From NCBI GenBank assembly GCA_047975765.1, contig JBKEEF010000023.1:1-44820 (forward strand): 44,820 nt of DNA, read 5' to 3'. The position numbers and the translations under genes are program-made. Positions within the stretch are counted from its first letter, which is position 1. Each line of letters starts with the position of its first letter. Of the stretch, positions 1 to 8,697 are shown piece after piece. This DNA is from JAQWBS01 sp047975765. Lineage in GTDB: Bacteria; Pseudomonadota; Alphaproteobacteria; RF32; CAG-239. Under the pieces are notes generated by a model, which saw nothing but the letters and a program-made list of their open reading frames with translations, was not told the DNA's origin and did not search any database.

Positions 1-2
1 AG

Positions 3-245
3 TTAGCCTATGCAAGAAATGTCGGAGATAGTAATGTGAGCGTGAACTCATATTTTGTAGGTAGCCCAGAAAGTCCTTGGACAGCAAATGGCGCTCCAGA
101 TAGCCGAGACAGTATCCGTAGTAAGTTGAACTTGAAGATCAATAATGTCTATATCCCACTTGCCTTTAACTTTGGTTATGCAAGAGATACTAGACGTAAC
201 TATTCCGATGACCAGCTCTATCTTACTATCAGATATAATTTCTAG
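3..245 (+). CDS. Outer-membrane beta-barrel protein, C-terminal fragment
   Basis: This is the last 80 codons of a gene whose start lies outside the window; the frame is open from base 3 to the TAG at 243-245. The peptide has alternating polar and hydrophobic residues typical of amphipathic beta strands and ends in YLTIRYNF. A terminal aromatic phenylalanine after a strand is the usual C-terminal signature of outer-membrane barrels recognised by the BAM machinery. The specific family (autotransporter barrel, porin-like or other) cannot be told from this fragment. A hairpin terminator follows directly. Confidence 0.6.
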   Translation, partial: LAYARNVGDSNVSVNSYFVGSPESPWTANGAPDSRDSIRSKLNLKINNVYIPLAFNFGYARDTRRNYSDDQLYLTIRYNF

Positions 246-252
246 GAAATTA

Positions 253-276
253 AAAGCCTCTCTGATGAGAGGCTTT
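253..276. terminator. Bidirectional intrinsic terminator between the barrel gene and trmB
   Basis: A perfect 10-bp stem, AAAGCCTCTC with GAGAGGCTTT, encloses a TGAT loop. It lies between two convergent genes (stops at 245 and 279). A- and T-rich flanks on both sides let it serve both strands. Confidence 0.8.
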
Positions 277-278
277 AG

Positions 279-995
279 TTAGATTTTTTTGAAAGTGAAG
301 AAAACAGGCTTTCTACCTTCTCTCAATGCTTTTTTCTGATATTTGGTTTGAACCCAACCCTGTGGTTCGTTTCTCCAATCATTGGAAGTTTTTGCTGTCC
401 ATTCAAAAAGATTGCTTTCCAAAGTTTGACGAAGAGCCCAGCCTTTGTAAACAACATGGTCTGTTGCAATAACGAGAATGCTATCTTTTTTGAGAATTCT
501 AGCAATTTCTTTTAAGTTATCTTGATTAACAAGTCTTCTGTCAGCATGCTTTTTCTTTGGCCAAGGATCAGGAAAAAGAACAAAAACTTTATCTAAAGAA
601 CTATCTGGAATATACTGGAACAAAATTCTGATATCATCATCAAAAACACGAACATTATCATTTCTTTCATCAGCAAGAGTAATGTCTTCAGGAAGTTCGT
701 GACCTTCTTTTATCCCTGTTAAAAGGGTAAGTAAATTTGCGACCCCATTTTTGAATACCTCTGCACCAATAAAACCAATGTTAGGATGGTTTTTAGCAAT
801 TCCTGCCAAATGTGAACCATCTCCAAAACCAATTTCTAAATATGTTTTTTCAAAGGGAGATGAAAAAATTTCTTGGAAGGTTTTAGATGTATCAATTTTG
901 ATTTTTGGTAGAAATTTATCAAGCAAGTTTCCTTTTGCTTTTCTGATTTTTCTTCCTTGTCTTCTGCCATAAAATTTTGGTTTTTCGATAATCAT
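279..995 (-). CDS. trmB: tRNA (guanine-N7-)-methyltransferase TrmB
   Basis: TrmB transfers a methyl group from S-adenosylmethionine to N7 of G46 in the variable loop of tRNAs. The 238-residue product has the N-terminal FYGRRQGRKIR stretch, the SAM-binding motif EIGFGDGSHL at about residues 54-63, GAEVF just after it, and the family signature FPDPWPKKKHADRR near residue 140, followed by a TDH motif. Length is normal. The ATG is preceded by AGAGG. In many alphaproteobacteria metK sits between this gene and the upstream HTH gene; here metK is absent and a terminator separates the two. Confidence 0.97.
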   Translation of the reverse strand: MIIEKPKFYGRRQGRKIRKAKGNLLDKFLPKIKIDTSKTFQEIFSSPFEKTYLEIGFGDGSHLAGIAKNHPNIGFIGAEVFKNGVANLLTLLTGIKEGHELPEDITLADERNDNVRVFDDDIRILFQYIPDSSLDKVFVLFPDPWPKKKHADRRLVNQDNLKEIARILKKDSILVIATDHVVYKGWALRQTLESNLFEWTAKTSNDWRNEPQGWVQTKYQKKALREGRKPVFFTFKKI

Positions 996-1033
996 TTTTT
1001 CCTCTGTATTTTTTATTTTATATATAGATACAA

Positions 1034-1060
1034 AAAAAGCTGGAATATTACCAGCTTTTT
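1034..1060 (-). terminator. Intrinsic terminator after the HTH regulator gene
   Basis: A 10-bp stem, AAAAAGCTGG with CCAGCTTTTT, has a 7-nt loop. Read on the minus strand it lies just past the HTH stop (1084) and runs into a T tract, ahead of trmB. Confidence 0.8.
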
Positions 1061-1083
1061 ATTAACAAGGATGTTATTATATT

Positions 1084-1572
1084 TTAATTTTCATCTTTAT
1101 TATAGTTTGTTTTTGACATTGCAACAATCAAGTCAAACAAATGTCTTGCTGCGCCTCTGTTTGCAATTTTGTAGTATGCTTTAACAAGTTCAAGTGTTTC
1201 TTGACGGTGCATAGGGTCATCATTGAAAACTTCCTCTTCTTCAGCAAAACAAACTGGTGTTGCATCTGGAACAGTGAACATTCTTGGGCTTTGATTGGCA
1301 ACTTCAAGGTCCATATCATCATAAAAGAAGCTTACCGGAACTTCTAAAACTCTTCCGATATCCCAAAGTCGGCTCGCACCCACACGGTTTGTTCCTCTTT
1401 CATATTTTTGAACTTGCTGAAAAGTCAAGCCGAGAAGATATGCAAGTTTTTCTTGGCTCAAATTAAGCAAAGTACGTCTTAATCTGATGCGGTTTCCTAC
1501 GTGCACATCAATCGGATTTGGTTGACCATTCGGTGTTCTTCCTCTACTGGATCTTTTAACTTCAACTTTCAT
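1084..1572 (-). CDS. XRE-family helix-turn-helix transcriptional regulator
   Basis: A 162-residue DNA-binding protein. The HTH_3/XRE domain spans roughly residues 23-82, with the helix-turn-helix around LSQEKLAYLLGLTFQQVQKY and the typical YERGTNRV continuation. The C-terminal half is acidic and then helical, probably for oligomerisation or signal input. Regulators of this shape next to lnt are common in alphaproteobacteria, and related proteins in Ehrlichia and Anaplasma control secretion genes. The target here is unknown. It has its own promoter (1610-1638) and terminator (1034-1060), so it is probably transcribed alone. Confidence 0.9.
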   Translation of the reverse strand: MKVEVKRSSRGRTPNGQPNPIDVHVGNRIRLRRTLLNLSQEKLAYLLGLTFQQVQKYERGTNRVGASRLWDIGRVLEVPVSFFYDDMDLEVANQSPRMFTVPDATPVCFAEEEEVFNDDPMHRQETLELVKAYYKIANRGAARHLFDLIVAMSKTNYNKDEN

Positions 1573-1609
1573 GTATAGTTCCTTAAAATTTATCTTTTTT
1601 TACTGTATT

Positions 1610-1638
1610 TAAATAGGTCTTTATTATGTTCTCGTCAA
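1610..1638 (-). promoter_or_regulatory. Sigma-70 type promoter for the HTH regulator
   Basis: On the minus strand TTGACG (1633-1638) and TATTTA (1610-1615) are separated by 17 bp, about 38 bp upstream of the ATG. Confidence 0.6.
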
Positions 1639-1712
1639 TATTTATATATAACCTGATATAGTGTTTTTTTATAATATTTGTAAGAACAAGGTAGAATAAT
1701 ATTTAGTCAATT

Positions 1713-3248
1713 CTAGAACTTACGCTTTAGCTTACACCACATAATCATGAGGGTAAGAATGCTTAGGCATAAAGTCACTATTAGACAGTTTCCATATATT
1801 GAATATAATGTCTTAATATCTAAATTTCTAGGCAAGAAAGTGTCTAAAAATTCTTTTTTGTTTAATAGTATTTGTTCTAAAACTTCTCCATTGCTAGATA
1901 TTAATGCACTAATCCCTGAATTCGCAACCCTAACAATAGTTAGTCCTTCCTCGACCGCTCTAAGTTGGGTTGTGACAAGATGTTGATACGGGCCACTGCT
2001 TACGCCGTACCATCCGTCATTTGTAATGTTAATTAACCATCTTGGACGATTGCTCTTATCAACAATTTGTGAAGGGAAGATGATTTCATAGCAAATCAAT
2101 CCTCCAAAGCTTGGGTGTTCTCCAATTTTTATTGATTTATTTCCATTACCTTGTTTGAAGTTTGCAACAACATTGGTAACTGGTTTTATCCAAGAAGGAA
2201 GAAACTTTTTAAGGGGGATATATTCTCCAAAAGGAACGAGGTGAGACTTGTCATAAGAGTCTAAAATTTTTCCTTCGTTGTTTATCACCATTAAAGCGTT
2301 TGCAGGTTGGTACATTCCTTCGCTAAAATTATATTCATATTTAATACTTCCAGTAACCAAATATCCTTTTTTAGATATTGCTTCTGTCGATTTTTGGAGG
2401 TAGAGAGGTTCCATATCCAGTGGAAAAGGGCTAGCTGTCTCTCCCCAAATTGTGAAATCTATATCTTCAAGATTTTCACTTTTGCTTATTCTAATATACT
2501 CATCAAAATTGTTTTTTAAAGACTTTTCATCCCATTTCATTTTTTGTGGAATACTTGGTTGAACAATTCTGATTTTAATTTCTGATTTTTCCAAGGTATT
2601 GTTATTGTTGAGCTTTATTGTTCCATAATAAAAAATTACAATAGGGGTTGTGAATAAAAATATGAAACAAGTAATAGCTGATTTGAAGTTTCTTTGTGAG
2701 ATTAATAAAGCAGGTGCACCACACATCAAAAGGACTAACAGTGACAAGCCATAAGTTCCGAAAATATCTGCAAGCTGAACATATTTAATGTCAAACGCTA
2801 AAACTGAACCTAATAGATTCCAAGGAAAACCAGTAAGGATAAAGCTTCTCAGCCATTCAAAGAGTGTCCAGAGGCAGCCAAAAGCAATGTATCTCTGATA
2901 TATTCCTTTGAAATATTTAAAGGACAAATAAGCAGGAAGGGCTGTGAAAAGTCCAAAAAAGAGTCCCGAACTCAGAAGTGTTATAGGATAAAGCCAACCT
3001 GTTGTCGCAGCATCTATGAGTAGGGCATTTCCAATCCAAGAAAAACCGATTGAGAAAAAGCCAAAGCCAAACCAATAACCACAAGCAAAGGCTTGTTTGG
3101 GTTTTTCTGCATTATTAATAAGTAAAAGTAGTCCTGTAAAGCTGAAAAAAAGAAGGTAAAAGTGATAATATGGAGGAAGCCCCCCAACCGCTATAGTTCC
3201 AAGGATTAGAGAAGATATTTTTTTATAGTTCAGAAGTGTTGTTTTCAT
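1713..3248 (-). CDS. lnt: Apolipoprotein N-acyltransferase Lnt
   Basis: Lnt is an inner-membrane enzyme that adds the third acyl chain to the N-terminal cysteine of apolipoproteins, the last step of lipoprotein maturation. The protein has several hydrophobic membrane segments in its first 210 residues, a periplasmic nitrilase-like domain, and a last membrane helix near the C terminus. Counted from the upstream ATG at 3251, the catalytic triad is visible as E271 (in WGETAS), K335 (in DSYDKSHL) and C387 (in GLICYEI). The ATG at 3248 is preferred over the one at 3251 because it sits at better spacing from AAGG. The start overlaps the end of the corC-like gene by 26 bp, which suggests translational coupling. 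Confidence 0.96.
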   Translation of the reverse strand: MKTTLLNYKKISSLILGTIAVGGLPPYYHFYLLFFSFTGLLLLINNAEKPKQAFACGYWFGFGFFSIGFSWIGNALLIDAATTGWLYPITLLSSGLFFGLFTALPAYLSFKYFKGIYQRYIAFGCLWTLFEWLRSFILTGFPWNLLGSVLAFDIKYVQLADIFGTYGLSLLVLLMCGAPALLISQRNFKSAITCFIFLFTTPIVIFYYGTIKLNNNNTLEKSEIKIRIVQPSIPQKMKWDEKSLKNNFDEYIRISKSENLEDIDFTIWGETASPFPLDMEPLYLQKSTEAISKKGYLVTGSIKYEYNFSEGMYQPANALMVINNEGKILDSYDKSHLVPFGEYIPLKKFLPSWIKPVTNVVANFKQGNGNKSIKIGEHPSFGGLICYEIIFPSQIVDKSNRPRWLINITNDGWYGVSSGPYQHLVTTQLRAVEEGLTIVRVANSGISALISSNGEVLEQILLNKKEFLDTFLPRNLDIKTLYSIYGNCLIVTLCLSILTLMIMWCKLKRKF

Positions 3249-4119
3249 CATTTTCCTTTTTCGGCAGAATTATCATTACTTTTTTTATTCGTCTTGGATC
3301 TGCATCTAAAATTCTATATTCAATATCATTTTCGGCTTTTACAATTTCACCAAGGTTAGGTATTCTTTGTGTATAGTGTAAAATTAGTCCGCCTAATGTT
3401 TCAATTTCTAATTCTTCACAATCAATATCATTACAGAGTTTGATGCTTGTAATTTGTTCAATTTCATCAATTGTTGCTCTGGCATCAGAAATAATTTTAT
3501 TTCCATTTTGCTCAATTGAAATTGAGACTTCGTCAATGTCATATTCATCTTCAATGTCTCCCACGATTTCTTCCAAAAGGTCTTCAATTGTGACGAGTCC
3601 ATCAACACCACCATATTCATCGACAACAATAGCCATATGGACCTTTTCACTTTGCATTTCAAGAAGGAGGTCTGGGACTTTGATAGAAGGAGAAACAAAT
3701 TTCACACCGTTTTTGATAATACTTGCCACATTTGCATCTTTATCACCATTGATGAGGTATTTTGCAAGATCAATAATATGCACAATGCCAACAATGTCGT
3801 CTAGGTTTTCATCATAAATTGGAAGACGAGAATGTCCTTTATTAATCATCGTCTCCGCAAGCTCAATAATTTTTCCTGATTTTGGAAAAGCAGTAATGTT
3901 GGCACGAGATGTCATCACTTGATGACATTTCTTGTTATGAAGATATAACACATTATTTAAAAGCAATTTTTCATGTTCGCTGATTGGTTTAAATTCGCCA
4001 TCGGCAGCTTCGTCTAGTAAATCTTCAATTGCTTCTCTGACGGTTTCTTTAGGTTTTGAACTGAAAATTCTTTTGAAATTTCCATAAATTCCGCCGTTTT
4101 TCGAGTTTTCTTCAGTCAT
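3223..4119 (-). CDS. corC: CorC/HlyC-family CBS-domain protein
   Basis: A 298-residue protein with two CBS domains (about residues 65-122 and 138-195) and a C-terminal CorC_HlyC domain (about 205-285). The conserved VDEYGGVDGLVTIEDLLEEI stretch lies in CBS 2. It lacks the DUF21 membrane region found in larger relatives, so it is the soluble CorC type, linked to magnesium/cobalt efflux or membrane-associated functions. Its ATG overlaps the ybeY stop by one base (TAATG). Conserved linkage to ybeY and lnt is the usual proteobacterial arrangement. Confidence 0.93.
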   Translation of the reverse strand: MTEENSKNGGIYGNFKRIFSSKPKETVREAIEDLLDEAADGEFKPISEHEKLLLNNVLYLHNKKCHQVMTSRANITAFPKSGKIIELAETMINKGHSRLPIYDENLDDIVGIVHIIDLAKYLINGDKDANVASIIKNGVKFVSPSIKVPDLLLEMQSEKVHMAIVVDEYGGVDGLVTIEDLLEEIVGDIEDEYDIDEVSISIEQNGNKIISDARATIDEIEQITSIKLCNDIDCEELEIETLGGLILHYTQRIPNLGEIVKAENDIEYRILDADPRRIKKVMIILPKKENDENNTSEL

Positions 4120-4640
4120 TATTGCTCCGCATAAGGGTTGTCAATTTTGAGAGATTTTAAAATTTGAATTTCAAAATCTTCCATGTATTCTGCTTCGTCA
4201 TCTTCAATGTGGTCAAACCCCAAAAGATGAAGTGTGCCGTGTGTCAAAAGATGAGCAAAGTGGTTTTCCAAAGGAATTCCTTTTTCTTCTGCTTCTCTTT
4301 CCAGAGTTTGAAGGGCAATGATGATATCGCCCAGTTCAATGTCTGGGAAAAGCTTAAGTTCATCTTCAAAAGTTTCGTCATCAATATTGGCAAAAGAAAG
4401 CACATTTGTTGGCTTGTCTTTATCACGATATTGGTGATTGAGTTCTCTAACTTCTTCATCGTTACTCAAACAAAGATTGATATTGATTTTCTTTTTGAGA
4501 TTAAGAAAATCAATATCTTCATTTTTTTGAATATACTCAAATGTTTTAACGAGAACTTCGTTGGAAAGTTCATTTAAATTTAAAACTTTTTCTTCCCAAC
4601 GAGGTTCAGTGATTTCAATGTTTAGGTTTATATCAGTCAT
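4119..4640 (-). CDS. ybeY: Endoribonuclease YbeY (rRNA maturation factor)
   Basis: YbeY is a zinc-dependent endoribonuclease needed for 16S rRNA 3'-end maturation and ribosome quality control. The metal-binding signature is visible as HLLTHGTLHLLGFDH near the C terminus, with three histidines as ligands. The start is set at the ATG at 4640, giving 173 residues. The frame is open further upstream to 4706, but that extension would lie inside phoH and is not needed for the family length. The ATG overlaps the phoH stop as ATGACTGA, with AAAGAAAG as a weak ribosome-binding site. Confidence 0.95.
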   Translation of the reverse strand: MTDINLNIEITEPRWEEKVLNLNELSNEVLVKTFEYIQKNEDIDFLNLKKKININLCLSNDEEVRELNHQYRDKDKPTNVLSFANIDDETFEDELKLFPDIELGDIIIALQTLEREAEEKGIPLENHFAHLLTHGTLHLLGFDHIEDDEAEYMEDFEIQILKSLKIDNPYAEQ

Positions 4641-5595
4641 TTCTTTCTTTTTTGATCTTATCTTCGTATGCTTTAACAATTTTAGCAACCAAGCCATGTC
4701 TGACAACGTCAGAAGCAGAGAACGTTACAGAACCAATACCATCTACCTTTTTCAAAATAGCAGTTGCTTCTCTGAGTCCAGATTCAACACCTTTTGGAAG
4801 GTCTACTTGGCTCAAGTCACCATTGACAACCATGCGAGAATTTTCACCTAAACGTGTGAGGAACATTTTCATTTGCATTGGTGTAGTGTTTTGCGCTTCG
4901 TCCAAAATGATGAAAGCATTTGCCAAGGTTCTACCTCTCATAAAAGCAAGAGGTGCAATTTCAATTTCGCCAATTGCCAATTTCTTGTCAACTTGTTCGG
5001 CTGGCAACATTTCATAGAGCGCATCATAGAGTGGACGAAGATATGGGTCAACTTTTTCTTTGAGATCACCAGGGAGGAATCCGAGGTTTTCACCAGCTTC
5101 AACAGCAGGACGAGAAAGAATAATCTTATCGATTTTTCCTTCTAGCATCATAGAAACGGCAAGTGCAACAGCCAAATATGTTTTACCAGTACCAGCAGGT
5201 CCTAAGCCAAAAACAAGCTCGTTATCCATCATCGTTTGGATATATTCCGCTTGGTTTGCTGAACGAGGATAAATGTGTCTCTTTTTAGTTTTTAAAACGA
5301 TATCACTTAAGTTTTTTGCTGTGTCTTTGTCTAATCCGCCATTTGTCATTCTCATTGCCGCCTTTACTTCTTGTTCGTTAACTTCGATGCCTTTACTGAC
5401 TTTATGATATAAAACATCAATTGCCGTTTTGGCTTGTTCAATTGCATTTTTGCTTCCAGAAATGGTAATTTGATTTCCGAAAGAACCGATTTCAACATTG
5501 AGTGTTTTTTCAATCAGTCTCAAATTAGAGTCCGAAGGACCAACCAATTTTTGGATGAGCTGATTGTTAAAAAGTTCAAAATTTAATTCAGACAT
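4633..5595 (-). CDS. phoH: PhoH-family ATPase
   Basis: A 320-residue cytoplasmic ATPase. The first 75 residues look like a small KH-type nucleic-acid-binding region. The PhoH core follows with Walker A GPAGTGKT (residues 132-139) and Walker B as FIILDEAQN. PhoH proteins are predicted RNA-related ATPases or helicases, and they are usually encoded next to ybeY, as here, which points to a joint role in RNA processing. The gene begins 2 bp after miaB and overlaps ybeY by 8 bp. Confidence 0.95.
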   Translation of the reverse strand: MSELNFELFNNQLIQKLVGPSDSNLRLIEKTLNVEIGSFGNQITISGSKNAIEQAKTAIDVLYHKVSKGIEVNEQEVKAAMRMTNGGLDKDTAKNLSDIVLKTKKRHIYPRSANQAEYIQTMMDNELVFGLGPAGTGKTYLAVALAVSMMLEGKIDKIILSRPAVEAGENLGFLPGDLKEKVDPYLRPLYDALYEMLPAEQVDKKLAIGEIEIAPLAFMRGRTLANAFIILDEAQNTTPMQMKMFLTRLGENSRMVVNGDLSQVDLPKGVESGLREATAILKKVDGIGSVTFSASDVVRHGLVAKIVKAYEDKIKKERND

Positions 5596-5597
5596 AT

Positions 5598-6947
5598 CTA
5601 GTTTGCCTTTCTGTCAATGGTCTCAACCACTTCACCACTTAAAGAATTTGTTGTGGCTTCGGTAATTTTTACATCAACAATTTTGTTAAAATATTTTTCA
5701 TCTAAATTGGCATGAAGGTTCTGCATATAAGGTGTTCTTCCAAGGAGTTGACCTTTGTGGCGGCCTTTCATATCAAATAGGACTGGCATTATCTTACCAA
5801 CACTTTCTTTATTAAACTTTAACTGATATGAAAAAAGAAGGTCTTGCAAAATTTGAAGTCTTTCTTCTTTAATCTTTTCCAAAACTTGGTCTTTGTAAAT
5901 TGCTGCAGGTGTTCCTGCACGTTTGCTATATTTGAAAGAATATGCTTGAATGAATTTTACTTCATTGACAATATCTAAAGTTGCTTGAAAATCTTCATCT
6001 GTTTCTCCGGGGAAGCCAACAATAAAGTCTGAGGACATACCAATTTTTGGATTAGCTTTTTTCAGTTTTTCAATGAGTTTTAAATAGTCCGCAGATGTAT
6101 ATTCTCTGTTCATTGCTTTTAAAACTTTGTCTGAACCAGATTGAATTGGCAAATGGAGATATGGCATGAGAGTGTCTATATCTTTATGGCAAGCAATAAG
6201 GTCGTCATCCACATCAGAAGGATAAGATGTTGTATATCTAATTCTCTTTAATCCATCAATTTCTGCAAGTTGGCGAATGAGATATGCTAAATTTCTATCT
6301 TTTCCGCTTTCATCTTCGCCATGGAAGGAGTTGACATTTTGACCAAGTAAGTTGATTTCAACACTACCAGTCATGACAAGTCTTTTGGCTTCTTCAACAA
6401 TATCTCTAATTGGGCGAGAATATTCTGCTCCACGTGTATATGGAACAACACAGTAAGTGCAAAAATTATCACACCCTTCTTGAATAGCAAGAAAAGAACA
6501 TCCGCCTTGTGAAACATTTTCAGGAAGAAAGTCAAACTTTGCTTCCGCTGGAAAATCTGTGTCGATAATTGTTGTGCCACGTTCACGACCAATTTTTGTT
6601 AAAATTTCTGGGAGGCGGTGATAGGTGAGAGGTCCAATTGCAAAGTCCACATAAGGTGCCCGTTTTGCAATTTCGCCATCTTCAGCTTGAACCACACATC
6701 CAACTAGACCAATAACAGTGTCCAATCCGTTTTCAGCTCTTTCATCTTTGATGATTTTTGTTCTGCCTAAATCAGAAAAAACTTTTTCAGCAGCTTTTTC
6801 TCTGATATGACAAGTGTTGAAGATGATAAGCTCAGCTTCTTTGGGAGAATGGGCTTCAGAATATCCAATGTTGCTTAAGATGTCGGCAATGCGTTTTGAA
6901 TCATAGACGTTCATTTGACATCCAAAAGTTTTGATAAAATATTTCAC
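5598..6947 (-). CDS. miaB: tRNA-2-methylthio-N6-dimethylallyladenosine synthase MiaB
   Basis: MiaB is a radical-SAM methylthiotransferase that converts i6A37 to ms2i6A37 in tRNAs reading UNN codons. The N-terminal domain carries the three cysteines of the auxiliary Fe-S cluster (C10, C46, C84). The radical-SAM motif CxxxCxxC is at C159, C163 and C166 (GCDNFCTYCVVPYTRG). A C-terminal TRAM domain follows. At 449 residues the length is normal. It is the first gene of the minus-strand operon running through phoH, ybeY, corC and lnt. Confidence 0.97.
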   Translation of the reverse strand: MKYFIKTFGCQMNVYDSKRIADILSNIGYSEAHSPKEAELIIFNTCHIREKAAEKVFSDLGRTKIIKDERAENGLDTVIGLVGCVVQAEDGEIAKRAPYVDFAIGPLTYHRLPEILTKIGRERGTTIIDTDFPAEAKFDFLPENVSQGGCSFLAIQEGCDNFCTYCVVPYTRGAEYSRPIRDIVEEAKRLVMTGSVEINLLGQNVNSFHGEDESGKDRNLAYLIRQLAEIDGLKRIRYTTSYPSDVDDDLIACHKDIDTLMPYLHLPIQSGSDKVLKAMNREYTSADYLKLIEKLKKANPKIGMSSDFIVGFPGETDEDFQATLDIVNEVKFIQAYSFKYSKRAGTPAAIYKDQVLEKIKEERLQILQDLLFSYQLKFNKESVGKIMPVLFDMKGRHKGQLLGRTPYMQNLHANLDEKYFNKIVDVKITEATTNSLSGEVVETIDRKAN

Positions 6948-6997
6948 TTTTTTCCTTTACTTTAATCATATTGTTTTTATTCAAAAAAATTTATCCG

Positions 6998-7026
6998 ATG
7001 ATAGTCAATTTAGGAATAGTTTTCAA
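6998..7026 (-). promoter_or_regulatory. Promoter for the miaB-phoH-ybeY-corC-lnt operon
   Basis: On the minus strand TTGAAA (7021-7026) and TATCAT (6998-7003) are spaced by 17 bp, about 50 bp upstream of the miaB ATG. Confidence 0.55.
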
Positions 7027-7074
7027 ATGTTTTTATCCCATAAATAAAATATTTTTACTTTTGTCGTTTTTCAC

Positions 7075-7104
7075 TTGCTAAAGAGGGGGCTTTTCTGATA
7101 CTAT
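7075..7104 (+). promoter_or_regulatory. Promoter for the TerB-like/yggT/folD operon
   Basis: TTGCTA (7075-7080) and an extended -10 reading TGATACTAT (hexamer 7099-7104) are separated by 18 bp. The predicted leader to the first gene is about 30 nt. Confidence 0.6.
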
Positions 7105-7142
7105 TCAATTGAAAAAACAATATTGTAACACGAGGTTGTAAT

Positions 7143-7592
7143 ATGATTAGAGATAGATTATTAGGAGGCGGCATGGATTGTTTATCTGCACTGAATGAAG
7201 AACAACAAATTGCATATATGAAAGCTTTATCTTTTTTAGCAAAAGTTGACGGTCATGTCGATGAAAGCGAAAAAGATTATATTTCTGAAATGGCTATTTT
7301 TTATGGCGTTTCAACTGATAAACTTAGAGAAATTGCTGCAAATGAAGATGCAGAAAAAGTTTTTGGCGCGGTTAAGAAAATTAAAGATCGTCGTGCCTCT
7401 CTCGAACTTATTAAAGACATGTGCTTGTTGGCTCACCAAGATGAAGTTTTGAGCGATGAAGAAGTTTTGTTTATTGGTCAAATTGGTGAAGCAATGAATG
7501 TTAGTCTTGATAAGATTGAACAAATTAGCAAATGGATTATTGATAGAATTATTTGGTTGGAAGAGTCAAAAATTATTTTTGAAGAAAATTAA
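7143..7592 (+). CDS. TerB-like (tellurite resistance fold) protein
   Basis: A 149-residue, all-helical, acidic protein. The LAKVDGHVDESE stretch at about residues 32-43, and the second block MCLLAHQDEVLSDEE with its own acidic turn, match the two-repeat TerB/DjlA-N fold, whose acidic turns can bind metal. Its role is unknown. Two starts are possible: ATG 7143 behind GAGG, or ATG 7173 directly behind AGGAGG, giving 139 residues that begin MDCLSALN. The second fits the TerB core slightly better. It is the first gene of the plus-strand operon and lies 23 bp from the next gene. Confidence 0.75.
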   Translation: MIRDRLLGGGMDCLSALNEEQQIAYMKALSFLAKVDGHVDESEKDYISEMAIFYGVSTDKLREIAANEDAEKVFGAVKKIKDRRASLELIKDMCLLAHQDEVLSDEEVLFIGQIGEAMNVSLDKIEQISKWIIDRIIWLEESKIIFEEN

Positions 7593-7615
7593 TTTTCAGC
7601 CGAAGGAGTACTGTT

Positions 7616-8680
7616 ATGCAAATGCAGTCAAAAATTGAACAATTAAGAACAAGAAGTGAAGATGTGAGAGAACAAGCTCATCATCGAATTCCCAATATCT
7701 TGCATGCAAAAACAAGACAAGATGCATCAAGCCCTCAAAAGATTATGGCTGATGCTGTTGAAAGAGAATTTAATACGGTTGGTGAAAATGCCAAACAACA
7801 AATTGCTCGTGAGCTTGTTGTGATGCCTCATGGTCGCAAGGTAAAAATTGGTGGTGAAGTGATGAATGTTGAAGATTTGCAATATGCTATTGCAGAATCT
7901 ATTGATATTTATCAAGCGGGAACATCAAGGAAATATGAATATCATGAATATATTTCTGATGCGACAAAAATTATTTCAGATATGAACAGTAATGGTGTTA
8001 CACCTCAAGAACTTGATAGCCGTAATCATTTTATTGATGACACAATTCAACGTGAGAATGAATTGCTGACTTGTTTGGCTCTATATAAATCTTCCAATTT
8101 TTCAGGGGCACAGGAAAAATATCGTGAACTTTACACAAAGCTCCAAAAAATTAGAGAAGTTCGTAGTGCCGTTTTATCTTCAACAAAATCTGTCGCTGAC
8201 AAGTTTGATGACAGAGAAGATGAAAGAGATGATAAGCTTGAAGAAGATAGACGTAGAAGATCTCTTAATAAATTCGAAAGAGAAATTGAAAAAGAAAATA
8301 CAATTTACCCTACTGTTGCTGAAAAAGCTGTTATGGCAGGCATGATTCTTGCTCTGTTCAGTTATGAGAAGCTTTCTGATGAAAAAAAGCAAGAGTTAGG
8401 TATTTATCATGGTAATCTTGAAAAGGAGATTTCTCCTGAAAAAGCTCTTAATTGGCTCATCAATGATGTAAAAGGATTGAGTTTTATGGAAAGCAAAATT
8501 CTTGAAAAACATAGAGATGAACATGCTCTTGCAAAGCATCTTTTGGCATTAAGCGGTGTAAGAAATGAAAAATATGGCAATCAAAATGTTGTTGAAAGAC
8601 GATATCAAGAATTTGACCAAAACCGTTTTAATGATATTTTACTTAGACGTAAATTGGAAGAAGAACGTTTAAGAGCATAG
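7616..8680 (+). CDS. Uncharacterised coiled-coil-rich protein
   Basis: No family is recognised. The 354-residue product has no signal peptide and no clear transmembrane segment. It is very rich in charged residues, with predicted coiled coil at about 135-185 and a strongly charged linker at about 195-225 (DDREDERDDKLEEDRRRR). A hydrophobic patch around residues 234-246 (AVMAGMILALF) is short for a membrane helix. It follows the TerB-like gene by 23 bp with AAGGAG before the ATG, so the two are co-transcribed and may act together. The yggT gene follows after 17 bp. Confidence 0.7.
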   Translation: MQMQSKIEQLRTRSEDVREQAHHRIPNILHAKTRQDASSPQKIMADAVEREFNTVGENAKQQIARELVVMPHGRKVKIGGEVMNVEDLQYAIAESIDIYQAGTSRKYEYHEYISDATKIISDMNSNGVTPQELDSRNHFIDDTIQRENELLTCLALYKSSNFSGAQEKYRELYTKLQKIREVRSAVLSSTKSVADKFDDREDERDDKLEEDRRRRSLNKFEREIEKENTIYPTVAEKAVMAGMILALFSYEKLSDEKKQELGIYHGNLEKEISPEKALNWLINDVKGLSFMESKILEKHRDEHALAKHLLALSGVRNEKYGNQNVVERRYQEFDQNRFNDILLRRKLEEERLRA

Positions 8681-8697
8681 TTTATTAGGAGGATTTA

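Noticed and set aside
3440..3817. A 125-codon plus-strand frame inside the corC-like gene
   Set aside because: Low-complexity serine/isoleucine product that mirrors the corC-like codons; no start signals.
4641..4706. Upstream extension of ybeY by 22 codons
   Set aside because: It would overlap phoH by more than 70 bp and adds a basic stretch not seen in YbeY; the ATGACTGA junction at 4633-4640 is a better start.
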